The notes under the pieces were generated by a model that worked only from the letters and a program-made list of their open reading frames with translations, had not been told where the DNA came from and made no database searches. From positions 17,601 through 81,600 of the forward strand of contig JAWQRO010000017.1 of the NCBI GenBank assembly GCA_033557835.1: a stretch of 64,000 nucleotides of DNA. Direction: 5' to 3'. Below are positions 59,801-64,000 of this stretch, one piece after another. The DNA comes from Helochares maculicollis (Eukaryota; Arthropoda; Insecta; Coleoptera; Hydrophilidae). The first letter of the stretch is position 1. Each line of letters opens with the position of its first letter. The translations under genes and the position numbers were made by a program.

Positions 59801-60578
59801 TTATAAAATCCAACCATGACAAGAAAGACAGACCCCCAACACGTACCCCACATTAACTTAAGGTACTTTTTACTGAATTACTGTTTTTACTGGAACATTG
59901 TTACTTACATTATATTTTTCTTCGTGTCATCTTCATTCATTCACTCGCAGGGCTCGTTTCAATGATTTATTTGTGTTTAGTGTAATAATGTCAACGAGTT
60001 TGTTTATTTTCTAGAATGTTACGGCTTTATAATGTGTTTTTATTGGCATTTTTTCTTTTCAGCTTATTTTCAGTGGCGAGTATACTAAGGCCATGAACAA
60101 GGAATGGCATGGTCAACATTTCTGCTGTTGGCAATGCGACGAAAGTCTGACTGGGCAACGTTACGTACTTCGTGACGACCATCCATACTGCGTATCCTGT
60201 TACGAATCCGTTTTCGCCAATAGCTGCGAAAAGTGCAGCAAAACTATTGGAATTGACTCTAAGGTAGTTATTCCAATTGATATAATGAGAAGATTAATTG
60301 TAAAGCGATAATTAAGTAACAATAAATTAAATTAAATTATTGCTGTTACTCTTGTTGTTAGTATATACTGTCTGTATCCGACTGATATGGAGCATTTTTA
60401 TAGGACCTTTCCTACAAAGACAAACATTGGCATGAAGCCTGCTTCCTTTGCACCACTTGCGGCGAATCCTTAGTGGACAAGCAATTTGGATCTAAGGCTG
60501 ATCGTATCTACTGCGGACGTTGCTACGACGAAAAGTTCGCTTCCCGTTGCGATGGCTGCGGACAAATCTTCAGGGCTG
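20635..60578 (+). CDS. Lmpt: Limpet, PET and multi-LIM-domain protein (3' partial; many exons)
   Basis: Insect member of the FHL/PET-LIM family, zinc-binding scaffold proteins of muscle and cytoskeleton. Joining 20635-20835, 21483-21565, 40290-40605, 40675-40953, 60063-60263 and 60404-60578 gives one frame. In order: a Ser/Gly N-terminus, a Cys-rich region (CLACDKCESYRPHPWR, CTNCKCARDLHDV), the PET domain (YSFIPAGLKNSRQVELFYST ... LPANDVPRL), then LIM1, LIM2, LIM3 and the first Cys pair of LIM4. LIM2-LIM3 carry the FHL hallmark IGIDSKDLSYKDKHWHEACF, which separates it from testin and prickle. The remaining LIM exons lie beyond the window. At least two alternative first exons (31770, 59062) give shorter products. 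Introns are large (18.7 and 19.1 kb) and hold transposons and a nested gene. Confidence 0.88.
21483..21565 (+). CDS. Lmpt: Limpet exon 2, Cys-rich pre-PET segment
   Basis: Acceptor attttcag and donor GGAG|gtaagt. Enters in phase 0 and leaves in phase 2. Encodes EIDLDVKCLACDKCESYRPH and then PWR, the conserved Cys-rich lead-in that joins directly to KNCTNCKC in the PET exon, as in testin-type proteins. Confidence 0.85.
21566..23400. other. Limpet intron with GC-richer island
   Basis: About 21970-22600 is richer in G+C than its surroundings, with no coding signature. It contains a 12-bp palindrome GGGAATTTTCCC at 22389-22400. It may be a regulatory region. The rest is plain intron. Confidence 0.4.
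22389..22400. promoter_or_regulatory. Palindromic Rel/NF-kB-type site
   Basis: GGGAATTTTCCC fits the GGGRNYYYCC consensus bound by Rel proteins (Dorsal, Dif, Relish in insects) and is a perfect inverted repeat. It lies in a GC-richer intronic island. Function is inference only. Confidence 0.35.
23455..23592. repeat. Minisatellite with CT tracts
   Basis: Three to four imperfect units of about 35-45 bp share CTCAAAACCCAATGGCGCTC, separated by CT dinucleotide tracts (pure (CT)n near 23502-23527). Frames through it are repetitive and not genes. Confidence 0.8.
24080..24700. repeat. Interspersed repeat with degenerate tandem units and terminal hairpin
   Basis: Blocks of roughly 120 bp recur around TTCTGGTGCTCCGATCATG (about 24300) and TTCCGGTGGCCCTACATGCC (about 24437), each followed by AAAAATTTGTATC/AAAAATTGATACAG and AAGTTTTTACGATAAT-like text. 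The right side has the hairpin CTATAC-ttc-GTATAG at 24663-24677 and the line TATACGGGAATGTAAAA. Looks like the tail of a dispersed element; class not determined. Confidence 0.45.
25260..25860 (-). mobile_element. Mariner transposase relic
   Basis: Reverse-strand frames with breaks read GLNSAQQTISGHIRKFGL (helix-turn-helix end), GDENE (catalytic region), MCKWWDILQPI, then IVLHDNGSLHAALETSLKLV followed by ELGWKIPSNPPYFPDL. The order and spacing match irritans-type mariner transposase. Many stops; ends not found. Confidence 0.7.
25861..31180. other. Limpet intron, no gene seen
   Basis: AT-rich, with a short (ATT)n run near 28290-28310. A GC-richer purine-rich patch near 29420-29480 (GAAGAGAAGAAGAAGCGAAC) precedes the alternative first exon by about 2 kb and could be an untranslated exon or regulatory element. 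Nothing firmer. Confidence 0.4.
31189..31245 (+). promoter_or_regulatory. Candidate promoter and 5' UTR exon for limpet middle isoform
   Basis: TATAAAG at 31189-31195 is followed about 35 nt later by TTTCAAAT, a possible initiator, and then by a donor (GAAAAT|gtaagt) after 31245. A matching acceptor (ttcgtttaag) lies before 31724, which would place the 31770 ATG in the next exon. Confidence 0.3.
31770..31891 (+). CDS. Lmpt: Limpet alternative first coding exon (MLNDMKQQ...)
   Basis: ATG with A at -3 opens MLNDMKQQSQDCPWIGHNLA and continues to FDLPDQQIA, ending at donor GCTAG|gtaagt in phase 2. The PET exon at 40290 enters with the single base needed, giving QIA-R-KNCTNC. The exon lies between the long-isoform exons and the PET exon, so it defines an isoform that skips the first two exons but keeps PET and all LIM domains. 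A non-coding leader exon may precede it. Confidence 0.72.
31892..33515. other. Limpet intron, no gene seen
   Basis: No coding or repeat signal that I can support apart from short chance frames. Confidence 0.4.
33520..33950 (+). mobile_element. Mariner transposase relic (3' half)
   Basis: Frames with breaks read RPKTTQSAGIVLASIFWDLH, then HEDNAPAHSA with the HxDNAPxH signature, PPYSPDLALSKYQ, KEEIKMITNAYFEDL and GIEILEERYNKLVILDGHYLEE. This is the C-terminal half of a mariner transposase to its natural end. Stops and deletions make it inactive. Confidence 0.78.
33951..38800. other. Limpet intron, no gene seen
   Basis: AT-rich, only short frames without domain or splice context. Confidence 0.4.
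38824..38837. promoter_or_regulatory. Perfect RFX X-box palindrome
   Basis: GTTGCCATGGCAAC is a perfect 14-bp inverted repeat identical to the symmetrical RFX-factor consensus (GTNRCC...RGYAAC). It sits in a small GC-richer patch (about 38760-38880) of a limpet intron, upstream of the PET exon. RFX sites mark ciliary gene promoters in animals, but no ciliary gene is visible next to it here. Confidence 0.5.
40290..40605 (+). CDS. Lmpt: Limpet PET-domain exon
   Basis: Acceptor ttgttgcag and donor TTTGAG|gtaaga. Enters in phase 2, leaves in phase 0. Encodes CTNCKCARDLHDV, then the PET core: YSFIPAGLK, VELFYSTLPANDVPRL, GDQIRTQRLIHQLPRQDLA, CKFIEDEKGFE. The first codon is completed by the AG left from either 21565 or 31891, giving Arg in both isoforms. 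Confidence 0.92.
40675..40953 (+). CDS. Lmpt: Limpet LIM1 exon
   Basis: Acceptor gttttag and donor GATGAG|gtaagt, phase 0 at both ends, 93 codons. Begins DFITARNEVALDIG (end of PET). Then comes the first LIM domain with zinc ligands C-x2-C (CARC), H-x2-C-x2-C (HPACYRCATC) and C-x2-H (CERH), ending in the first ligands of LIM2 (CASC). Confidence 0.93.
40954..44320. other. Limpet intron with a GC-richer patch
   Basis: About 42760-43010 is GC-richer and holds a CAGCTG E-box within CAGCTGTT and a GATTAATTAATTAG homeodomain-like run. It is a possible enhancer of this muscle-type gene. No coding exon was found that would fit the flanking phases. Confidence 0.35.
44321..45513 (-). mobile_element. 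Mariner-like element with both ends, inactive transposase
   Basis: The left end TATCTAAAGTGTCCCAAAAT and the reverse complement of the right end TATACAGAAAGTCCAAAATA form imperfect terminal inverted repeats at TA. The 1.19-kb length is typical. Reverse-strand frames give MKRLNEKFRETGSVGDC (DUF4817-type helix-turn-helix), SSLQRILTKIELTQQLKPND, then ANMWFQKEGATCHTARRT and NLTPLDLFLWDYLKSHVYVN. The second catalytic Asp (usual WFQQDGAT) is Glu, the segment for the first catalytic Asp is missing by deletion, and stops occur. Confidence 0.85.
45695..47323 (+). repeat. 1.6-kb dispersed repeat, copy B
   Basis: Second long copy of the element at 8709, same orientation, about 37 kb away. It has an 18-bp segment (near 46565, CGGGACAAATGTTCTTC) and about 45 bp (47163-47210) that copy A lacks. 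It begins about 180 bp after the right end of the mariner-like element. No transposase is encoded. Confidence 0.7.
47324..49900. other. Limpet intron; GC-richer toward nested gene
   Basis: AT-rich to about 48450, then moderately GC-richer. Open frames at 49123-49416 and 49436-49687 lack domains, splice context or strong initiation sites, and are not called as genes. Confidence 0.35.
49940..50246 (+). promoter_or_regulatory. Candidate promoter and 5' UTR of nested gene
   Basis: TCAGTT at 49950-49955 is an ideal arthropod initiator in a GC-rich stretch, 297 nt before the ATG. The leader holds several upstream ATGs. A weak acceptor-like site (gccttttag) 19 nt before the ATG leaves open a leader intron. 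Confidence 0.3.
50247..56135 (+). CDS. Intronless nested gene, 1962-residue disordered protein with PAM2-like array
   Basis: Single frame with strong Kozak context (G at -3, G at +4), inside the limpet LIM1-LIM2 intron on the same strand. Residues 5-22 are hydrophobic (LSLLATCVGFLEFLAFYT), and the start MGIMLS fits the MGxxxS N-myristoylation pattern, so membrane association is likely. The rest is predicted disordered: a Ser/Glu-rich region, a basic patch at about 438-450 (RRKTRSKSRSK), heptapeptide repeats at about 505-745, a Glu/Lys/Pro heptad array at 991-1100, a DNKE-rich array at about 1513-1590, and acidic Ser clusters near the end. Five PAM2-like peptides (starting 578, 599, 625, 657, 684) resemble poly(A)-binding-protein ligands. 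Of its five Trp residues, four lie in related aromatic-Trp motifs (W428, W777, W826, W1960). No family recognised; function unknown. Confidence 0.85.
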   Translation: MGIMLSLLATCVGFLEFLAFYTNVTRNIEGQHESRRSDDLRNVKEGYMKDLRKERQRVLEAKWAKEDSYATSKRKTSATKLDTVFEDEIPTTSSCFRRVNVVCPHRPRFQSLPSSVANLSPEELEYNLRKLLASKIESKCIDDERNIPTVVVTHHHSSDKSTPKLLGQNFNSIAGPSSSQALSSAQTQMTGPQEVANTSEESQVSSSQDVEVHVSSINLEVAAAVRPPRPLHIVHEVSVENAPQEELANNVPPRFSVSAHIANAPEDIAEPSNEVIRENGIIESDEVIYKRFAGGQPSSSTQQIYLTFQQSPPSAQHLPTPDNLQINIEEEASETSSLASVSSDSQLSSSENDLLDDDFIVRSPSPYPTYEMLTPRNSLCPDLLEDTAISVREEDEETSSSSQQSTPVSTPNRVDVMTQPSFNNTDFWTNRLTVENPRRKTRSKSRSKTPDIPKSLTDPKGANFDSNCSNVGNKDEEFNIKINYEPDNTQFDNSNIDAIGSNVISKSSNLHHASTNLEPSSSNPDFTSCNLDSESSNFDSASFNLDYANSNLDSANLNLDSASSNFDFPSSNFDPLNSNLNPNSIAFEPNREPLKLLYSDLNPNCAEFEPNSLVFESRQFDITYSKLDPNCAAFEPNLDLTGSKYGSSNLSFDPSSSTLDPNSAEFEPTQIYEPKMVELISKRTTLEPNTATFESNRSTFEIDSSTFDPNRPAFETTDSVFDENSPKFDSKSLMVDSSASNFDSKLIQKNRRSKLSKANQKASGSRTGTEIVHQDYWRTRSPVPLENAEVVSSENLGSANIYEENPELLKLSTCSFNAQIVNQNYWRRSPSPFEQLLHSENDFTPGNFGQDYLGTNFHQMNQNSDSNTALLETRFAPMQTTQILDEENYRFLEDSKRGENQTPPHPELLDSSIPFECLHLSEISKLPEDSKPFDCSNYESSKSKIFNSAKNPENLTAQNEVIAFGTEPRANEIQSSNEKLEILNEGNDFAEETKSLMENVMPLIEETKRFVEEMTPLIEEMKPAREDTKPLAEQIKPIMKPVVEHINPMPQLTMPIAEQMQPVEQTNLLHEEMKPANEQKNRLLSDANPAIETMKPLEKTNELKLCSSDAQAVAKEVKSALLNNKEVLHDSIPQFPPEDVSATVCEENSLKEHTESCNDDTIDGFETVNEVIKSLDEDSRTFKTDLLDELHQIEEKIDIHGQITPVIKEPGFEEIPPSIKDELNISAGETCALTVNTKVMAAEDANDIEGKSHNFKVDPSIPSLNDSKIPSNSQEIDSKTESIVFSSAQQLLNEENKHLKDVELLNDIALNDVDDNVQVRLLTHVTQEIQAIDKDKPLSNELELCNKEHNILEPAEFLQETKVLDQTTKAYEEIEHLNENIDNSRDEKSTNNESIEPLNKTFNLPKDEETIIIIEESTIITEDTAIMEALPIETTTVTTLNEKMQANKPYTTIVEEPTKSILQETLNSREILSGNETCINDIIHIPINENADIPSEEQVDINITTCTDNRQVIIDNKEIAADNNVITDNKEVADNKGIISVKEISIVKEITSNQKINNVQETSNNKGTMNELIPDNEVIISEKEVNDTESKLTPKQCNKHETTYDVIPTDNEKSERVSPKYEKEDKQFVFEKIDSLDLCASDRQNSLRLNTDINMAEKRSTPLPPFDSVFPSEQHFVLGIVDTPEVEREVEVEPEPEPEITEEVLPHKTVESLNLPLCPESRHTKNIVEFEKSLQSKGVEQKECEDTPKIEENKIDDLLKKSESPEFDSSASTEKLTSPNEDEIYLLAEDGFIPIDGALFPVIEKRRNEAEVNENPTLPTNDESEKEVKTEREFTSLSPPRPATNEPSETQINEFYLDEGNDSSSSSEDSKQTVIEVKIQSKKKLGLLLGPISEDGQVFPKSETISDTDIPVENETCPKESNESIRSIDPSEKDSVTSQDMENNASSLNNRRDEPHEAFWVL
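51763..52490 (+). repeat. 21-bp coding repeats (heptapeptide array) containing PAM2-like peptides
   Basis: In-frame imperfect 21-nt units encode S-x-N-[FL]-D-[SP]-[AN] heptads, for example SSNFDSA SFNLDYA. At 51978-52334 pairs of heptads read SNLNPNSIAFEPN, SDLNPNCAEFEPN, SKLDPNCAAFEPN, STLDPNSAEFEPT and TTLEPNTATFESN. Confidence 0.85.
53217..53550 (+). repeat. Coding heptad array rich in Glu, Lys and Pro
   Basis: Seven-residue units such as EETKSLM, ENVMPLI, EETKRFV, EEMTPLI, EEMKPAR and EDTKPLA run for about 110 residues. The hydrophobic spacing could form short coiled-coil helices broken by Pro. Confidence 0.8.
56136..56185 (+). terminator. Nested gene 3' UTR and poly(A) signal
   Basis: AATAAA at 56156-56161, about 20 nt after the stop, followed by a GT/T-rich stretch (TTTATTGTGTTTTGTC). 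A very short 3' UTR, consistent with an independent transcript ending inside the limpet intron. Confidence 0.65.
56530..57330 (+). mobile_element. Mariner transposase relic
   Basis: Frames joined by shifts read LKFTQETVWNHLHKYSLDKK, MLTGDEKCHM (TGDEKW motif), VVFHQDKARPHTSVTVHQKL with the HxDxAxPH signature, SHPPYDPDLAPSDYHLFKHF and GIIKMFSKWTKVMEHNGA at the natural C-terminus. An irritans-type mariner. At least three frame breaks; terminal repeats not identified. It starts about 0.4 kb after the nested gene. Confidence 0.85.
57331..58970. other. Limpet intron, no gene seen
   Basis: AT-rich, becoming GC-richer after about 58550 toward the alternative promoter. Confidence 0.4.
58970..59061 (+). 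promoter_or_regulatory. Candidate promoter and leader of limpet short isoform
   Basis: TCAGTT at 58978-58983 is a consensus arthropod initiator, 82 nt before the short-isoform ATG, within a GC-richer stretch. No TATA box at the expected distance. Confidence 0.4.
59062..59213 (+). CDS. Lmpt: Limpet short-isoform first coding exon (MGDVEVHQ...)
   Basis: ATG with G at -3 and G at +4 opens MGDVEVHQNFTITEKKTKKV, then a basic and Thr/Glu-rich stretch to TTANGNQ and two bases of a Gly codon. The donor is CAGGG|gtacgt, phase 2. The LIM2 exon offers a second acceptor at 60073 whose first T completes Gly, giving NQGGEYTKAMNKEWH. This isoform therefore lacks PET and LIM1 and resembles classical FHL proteins. 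It starts 5 kb inside the same intron that holds the nested gene. Confidence 0.8.
59214..60062. other. Limpet intron before LIM2
   Basis: No exon seen. The chance frame at 59523-59819 has no domain. It ends in a pyrimidine-rich tract leading to two tandem 3' splice sites. Confidence 0.5.
60063..60263 (+). CDS. Lmpt: Limpet LIM2 exon with tandem acceptors
   Basis: From 60063 (acceptor cttttcag) the exon enters in phase 0 and reads LIFSGEYTKAMNKEW, continuing CASCDE from LIM1. From 60074 (acceptor cttattttcag) it enters in phase 2 and reads (G)GEYTKAMNKEW after the short-isoform exon. Encodes the body of LIM2 (HGQHFCCWQC ... HPYCVSCY) and the first ligands of LIM3 (CEKC). Leaves in phase 0 at AAG|gtagtt. 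Confidence 0.93.
60404..60578 (+). CDS. Lmpt: Limpet LIM3 exon and start of LIM4
   Basis: Acceptor tttttatag and donor GGCTG|gtaagt, phase 0 in and phase 1 out. Encodes DLSYKDKHWHEACFLCTTC, YCGRC and then CDGCGQIFRAG, the first Cys pair of LIM4. The next exon is not within the remaining 3.4 kb. Confidence 0.92.
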
Positions 60579-60984
60579 GTAAGTTGATGAGCAATTTTCT
60601 ATTGCATTTCAATTGCAATTTATTCACCCGTTAAATATTTACATGCCATGATCTAAAATTAGACGAAGTTATATAGTGTCTCAACCTCGATAGCTTCTCA
60701 GCAATATCTTGGGTAGTGAATCTGCAATATGCATGCAGAATATAACTGCTAGGAGCACAAGATATTTCGGTCAAAAAAAATGCTACTGCTGCTATGAATA
60801 TTTCAGAGTGGCGGCTGAATTCGTTAATTTCAGAGAGGTTAGGCATCTGTAAATTAAATTCAATTTCTTGTTCAAAGAAATTCCTTCTGGTTATGACACA
60901 TCTATGGCGACGATTATTCCAGGCTTGTTAAAAATTTCAGACACGGGAAATCTTCTACTATTCCGCTTGTATTTCTTTAATCAA

Positions 60985-61185
60985 GCTAAAACGGTATCCC
61001 TTGAGCAAATCGACTACATCCACCCAAAAGATATTTTCGTACTATTGACAGGTTTTCTATTGTCCATCGACGATTTTTTAGCATCAATTCTTTGATGTGA
61101 CCTTCACCCGCAGATGTCGATAAAGGACCTGTAAGCTCAATCTTTTCAACCCATTTTATACTTTCAGTAAACAACTTAATAAACA
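60985..61185 (-). mobile_element. Possible mariner transposase N-terminal fragment
   Basis: The reverse frame reads ESIKWVEKIELTGPLSTSAG, then HIKELMLKNRRWTIENLS. This resembles the linker and second helix-turn-helix of mariner transposases (GRPSTS ... NRRxTIRELA). Neither the catalytic part nor ends are seen. Confidence 0.4.
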
Positions 61186-61279
61186 AAAACATTTTCTCTA
61201 GATTTTGTTTGCTCGAATGGAATTGATTTGTTTAACTCATCCTACATATCGAAAAATCCACTGTTTTAGAGTTGTTTAG

Positions 61280-61860
61280 GGTTTTTCAATAAGAGCGGGC
61301 CGATATTGAAATGGAATAAAATTTATTGAAGTATTAAGGAAATTTTGTTGTAATTTAAATCGCTCATGTATATCATTATGAGTGGAATATAATATTGTTT
61401 AAATGTTCACTGTGATTCCTCGAGGTAACACGTATCCGACTGATGCAATTTTCAATGACTGTCGCATAAAACCGACTGAATTTAAGCGATGACATTTGTG
61501 ACGTTGACTTTAAGGGAATCGGTTGATTGCGGCTTATTGGCATAGACCTGCGATATCAGAAAAACCCATAAGAATAGGTCTTGCGGAGTTAAATCATACG
61601 ATTTTAGTGGCCAACTCTGCGGGAGATATCCACATCCTCTAATCGTTCATGCAGCATGTCCATCGTGATGTTCGCTGTGTAGCACGTAACGTCGTCCTTC
61701 TGGAACCACATTTCGCTTACCTCCACATCGACGCCGTTTTCCAATGACCAATGATGTCGCAAACCCAAAATTTGCACCGAGCAGTAACTTTGTGAATGTA
61801 AACCCTTATTCGTCTGAATATGTCGATTTGTGTCAACTAAGCAACAATTGCAGGAGGCTT
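61280..61860 (-). mobile_element. DUF4817-type mariner-like relic, truncated
   Basis: The left end reads TTTTTCAATAAGAGCGGGCCGATATTGAAATGGAATAAAA, like an element end. Reverse-strand frames with breaks give VEVSEMWFQKDDVTCY, TMDMLHERLEDV and DLTPQDLFLWVF, close in order to the element at 44321. The N-terminal half is absent where the next relic begins. Confidence 0.6.
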
Positions 61861-61879
61861 AAGTTTTCTATTTTTATTG

Positions 61880-62820
61880 GAAGAAAACTGTAAATCGTGT
61901 AAATAATGCGTTCAATGCTTCAAAAATGGTTATTTAAGCGATGAAGACAAACTGCTTTGGTCAGCCAAAAAATTTAATGACAGAGAATTGGAGGCATTAC
62001 TCGATTAAGATACAACTCAAACCCACATTCATTATGAATGACTCAGCCAGCAATTTCTGTATGTTAAACCCATACGATTTAAATTCAAGATAGCTGGGTT
62101 CCTCCCAAATTAAAATCGAGAGACGTTGATTTTTTCTTGCGCGCAGCTGATTGAAAGATGAGAAAAGTGTTTTATACCAAAAAGCGATAAGAGGTGAAAA
62201 ATGAAAATTCTAGATTAATCCCAAAAAAGCCGCACAGAGTCTGACCAACTATTGCCATCGACCTCAACATCAACCAAAACCAATCGAAGATCATACGGGG
62301 AATCTGCTGGGACCAAAAAGATACTGCCTATTGTGTGCTGCTACCACCTGGCGAATTCATAACGAGCGATATAGGCTACAACTGATTCGTTTGAGCCATG
62401 CATAACGAGAAAAATGACAACAGTATTACGAAGAAAAACATGACAGTTACTCTTTTGGAACAAACCGCTCGGTCTCGTGTAGCAAAACTCTTGCAAAATA
62501 TTTAGGAATGTTCATGGGAGATATTCTCTAACACCCACTGTATTCTCCAGACTTTGCTCCTTCTGATTACTGCTCGTTTCGGCAGACGCTATACTTTGGC
62601 CGGTTCGCTTGTTTTCCAGAAATCCAAATCTGTCTTAAAACTTGGATCGTTTCTAAAATTGAGACATTTTTTGATGTAGATTTCGAAATTTTTTTGTGGC
62701 GGAAAAAAAGTCGTGTGCACTGATGAACAACACTTTGATTAGTCAGTTCATAATCATTTTGTTTAGGAATAAATGCATTTTTGACCAACTACAAAACAGT
62801 CCAAATTAATTTGTACTTCC
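61880..62820 (+). mobile_element. Mauritiana-type mariner relic
   Basis: Frames with many breaks read AKKFNDRELEALLD, SRDVDFF, ICWDQKDTAYCVLLPPGEFI, HCILQTLLLLITARFG (decayed HPPYSPDLAPSDYHLF region), then CLKTWIVSKIETFF near the C-terminus. The layout fits a mauritiana-subfamily mariner. It abuts an opposite-strand relic of another lineage. Confidence 0.65.
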
Positions 62821-64000
62821 GAGGTAATATTTTTATTAGGGATTGTTGATCTGTAGTTCTATATCAAATAATTAGACATAATTAGACAGTATATTTGTTG
62901 AAAGTATTGAAAATCACTCTTTAATTCTTAAATGAATATTTGCATACAATGCTTTTACTGGCAGGGCGTATTCCGTCGTTTATCAATGAACAAACTCGGC
63001 ATTTATGAAAAAGAACATTTTAGAATTTTTAAAATAAGGATATGTTTATTTCAATACATTTATATTTGATTGTTCCAAGTGTTTTAAGTATGATACATCA
63101 ATAATCATGAAGTTAACAGGTGTTAATTACACAATGTGAATGTTTATAAACAATGACATAATTGTTATTAATAATTCGCTAATTATGTGTTCTATAGCCT
63201 TTCACTCTCGTATGATTTATCGCATTTTGTACTGATTTAGTAAATTACTAAATGTATACAATTCATCTGAACAAATTTACCGAACGCCTCCGCTATTATT
63301 ACGTAGAGAATAAATCAAAATTTTAAAAATTTAGCTTGCTCATTCTACTTGTTATGAGTAGGAGGATTAAAGTGTTAAAATTGTGGTGTATGCAAATTCA
63401 AGTATTTATTATTTTTATTTGGTAAATCAAATTAAATTTTGCTTTTTCGCGCAATTTTGCTTTAGCATTACACCAATAATGACCATTGTGAATGCCAAAG
63501 CGAAATTAAAGAAAAATCAAATTCAAATAATTTTGCTTGAAAAATGACAATCCACTATTTATACCGTTAATCATGAAGTTCTAAACGAAGAGCAAAACCT
63601 CACTTTTGATTACGCTATAAAAATGGTGACCAAAAAATATTGGGCGAAGCCCCAAGCCACAATTAAACCGCAATAAAAATCTCAAGAGTATCGACGAGGC
63701 CAGGAACGATTACAGTCTTTTAATTATTTATCGAAAGTCCAAAGGCCGCGGTAGAAAGTCTACAGGCAAGATTTGATTTCCAACTTCTGGAAGCTATGCA
63801 GTAATCAACTACATAAACACTAACGAAAACGTATGACGGCACTCTCCGAAATAGAAATGATGTAAATTTATAATAGCTAACACCTTTACACTTATCATCA
63901 AGCTGGATCTCCCACTTCTTAGGCCTTACCACGCCATCACGCCAATGTGTTATCAACAATTTCTAATGCACAATTCATAATTTCGCCTTTTAGCAAAGTC
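62821..64000. other. Limpet intron to window end, no gene seen
   Basis: AT-rich, with no LIM exon or other recognisable coding segment. The limpet gene should continue to the right. Confidence 0.45.

Noticed and set aside
1..64000. tRNA, rRNA, CRISPR arrays, bacterial operons
   Set aside because: Looked for cloverleaf signatures, regular spacer arrays and Shine-Dalgarno gene strings; none seen. A covariance-model scan would be decisive for small RNAs.

Overview
The window is AT-rich animal nuclear DNA, almost certainly from an insect. Evidence: GT-AG introns of very uneven length, a serine/arginine-rich splicing gene, a PET-LIM gene of the insect limpet type, and many decayed mariner transposons. 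A beetle or a related insect is plausible, but the order cannot be fixed from sequence alone. All convincing host genes lie on the + strand. LEFT (1-6.2 kb): the 3' part of an SRm160/SRRM1-type splicing coactivator. The second half of its PWI domain, a long RS domain and a Lys/Ser/acidic tail are encoded in five exons ending in a poly(A) signal at 6151. Its 5' exons lie outside the window. A GC-rich repeat-like island (about 1.34-2.35 kb) and an open frame at 2-232 lie upstream. MIDDLE AND RIGHT (about 7-60.6 kb and beyond): a very large limpet (FHL/PET-LIM) gene. Exons at 20635-20835 and 21483-21565 (N-terminus and start of the Cys-rich/PET part), 40290-40605 (PET), 40675-40953 (LIM1), 60063-60263 (LIM2) and 60404-60578 (LIM3 and start of LIM4) join in perfect phase. 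Two further first exons are well supported. 31770-31891 enters at the PET exon. 59062-59213 enters at LIM2 by using a second 3' splice site 11 nt downstream, which exactly repairs the reading frame. Candidate additional first exons are at 6981-7025 and a PHD-like plus coiled-coil exon at 19602-20141. More LIM exons must lie past the right edge. NESTED GENE (50247-56135): inside the 19-kb limpet intron, on the same strand, lies an intronless 1962-residue ORF with its own poly(A) signal. I do not recognise it as a known family. It has an N-terminal hydrophobic segment that also reads MGxxxS, and a long disordered body with several arrays of seven-residue period. It also has five motifs very like the PAM2 peptide that binds the MLLE domain of poly(A)-binding protein, and four repeated aromatic-Trp motifs, the last at the extreme C-terminus. 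This is the best candidate here for something undescribed. MOBILE DNA: at least seven Tc1/mariner relics of more than one lineage sit in limpet introns in both orientations, one retaining both ends (44321-45513). Two about 1.6-kb direct copies (8709-10299 and 45695-47323) plus a third partial copy (10705-11260) form a repeat family with an internal tandem module of about 265 bp. Remaining stretches are intronic, with a few GC-richer islands and two striking palindromic factor-binding sites (RFX-type X-box at 38824, Rel-type site at 22389). No tRNA, rRNA, CRISPR or operon structure was seen.
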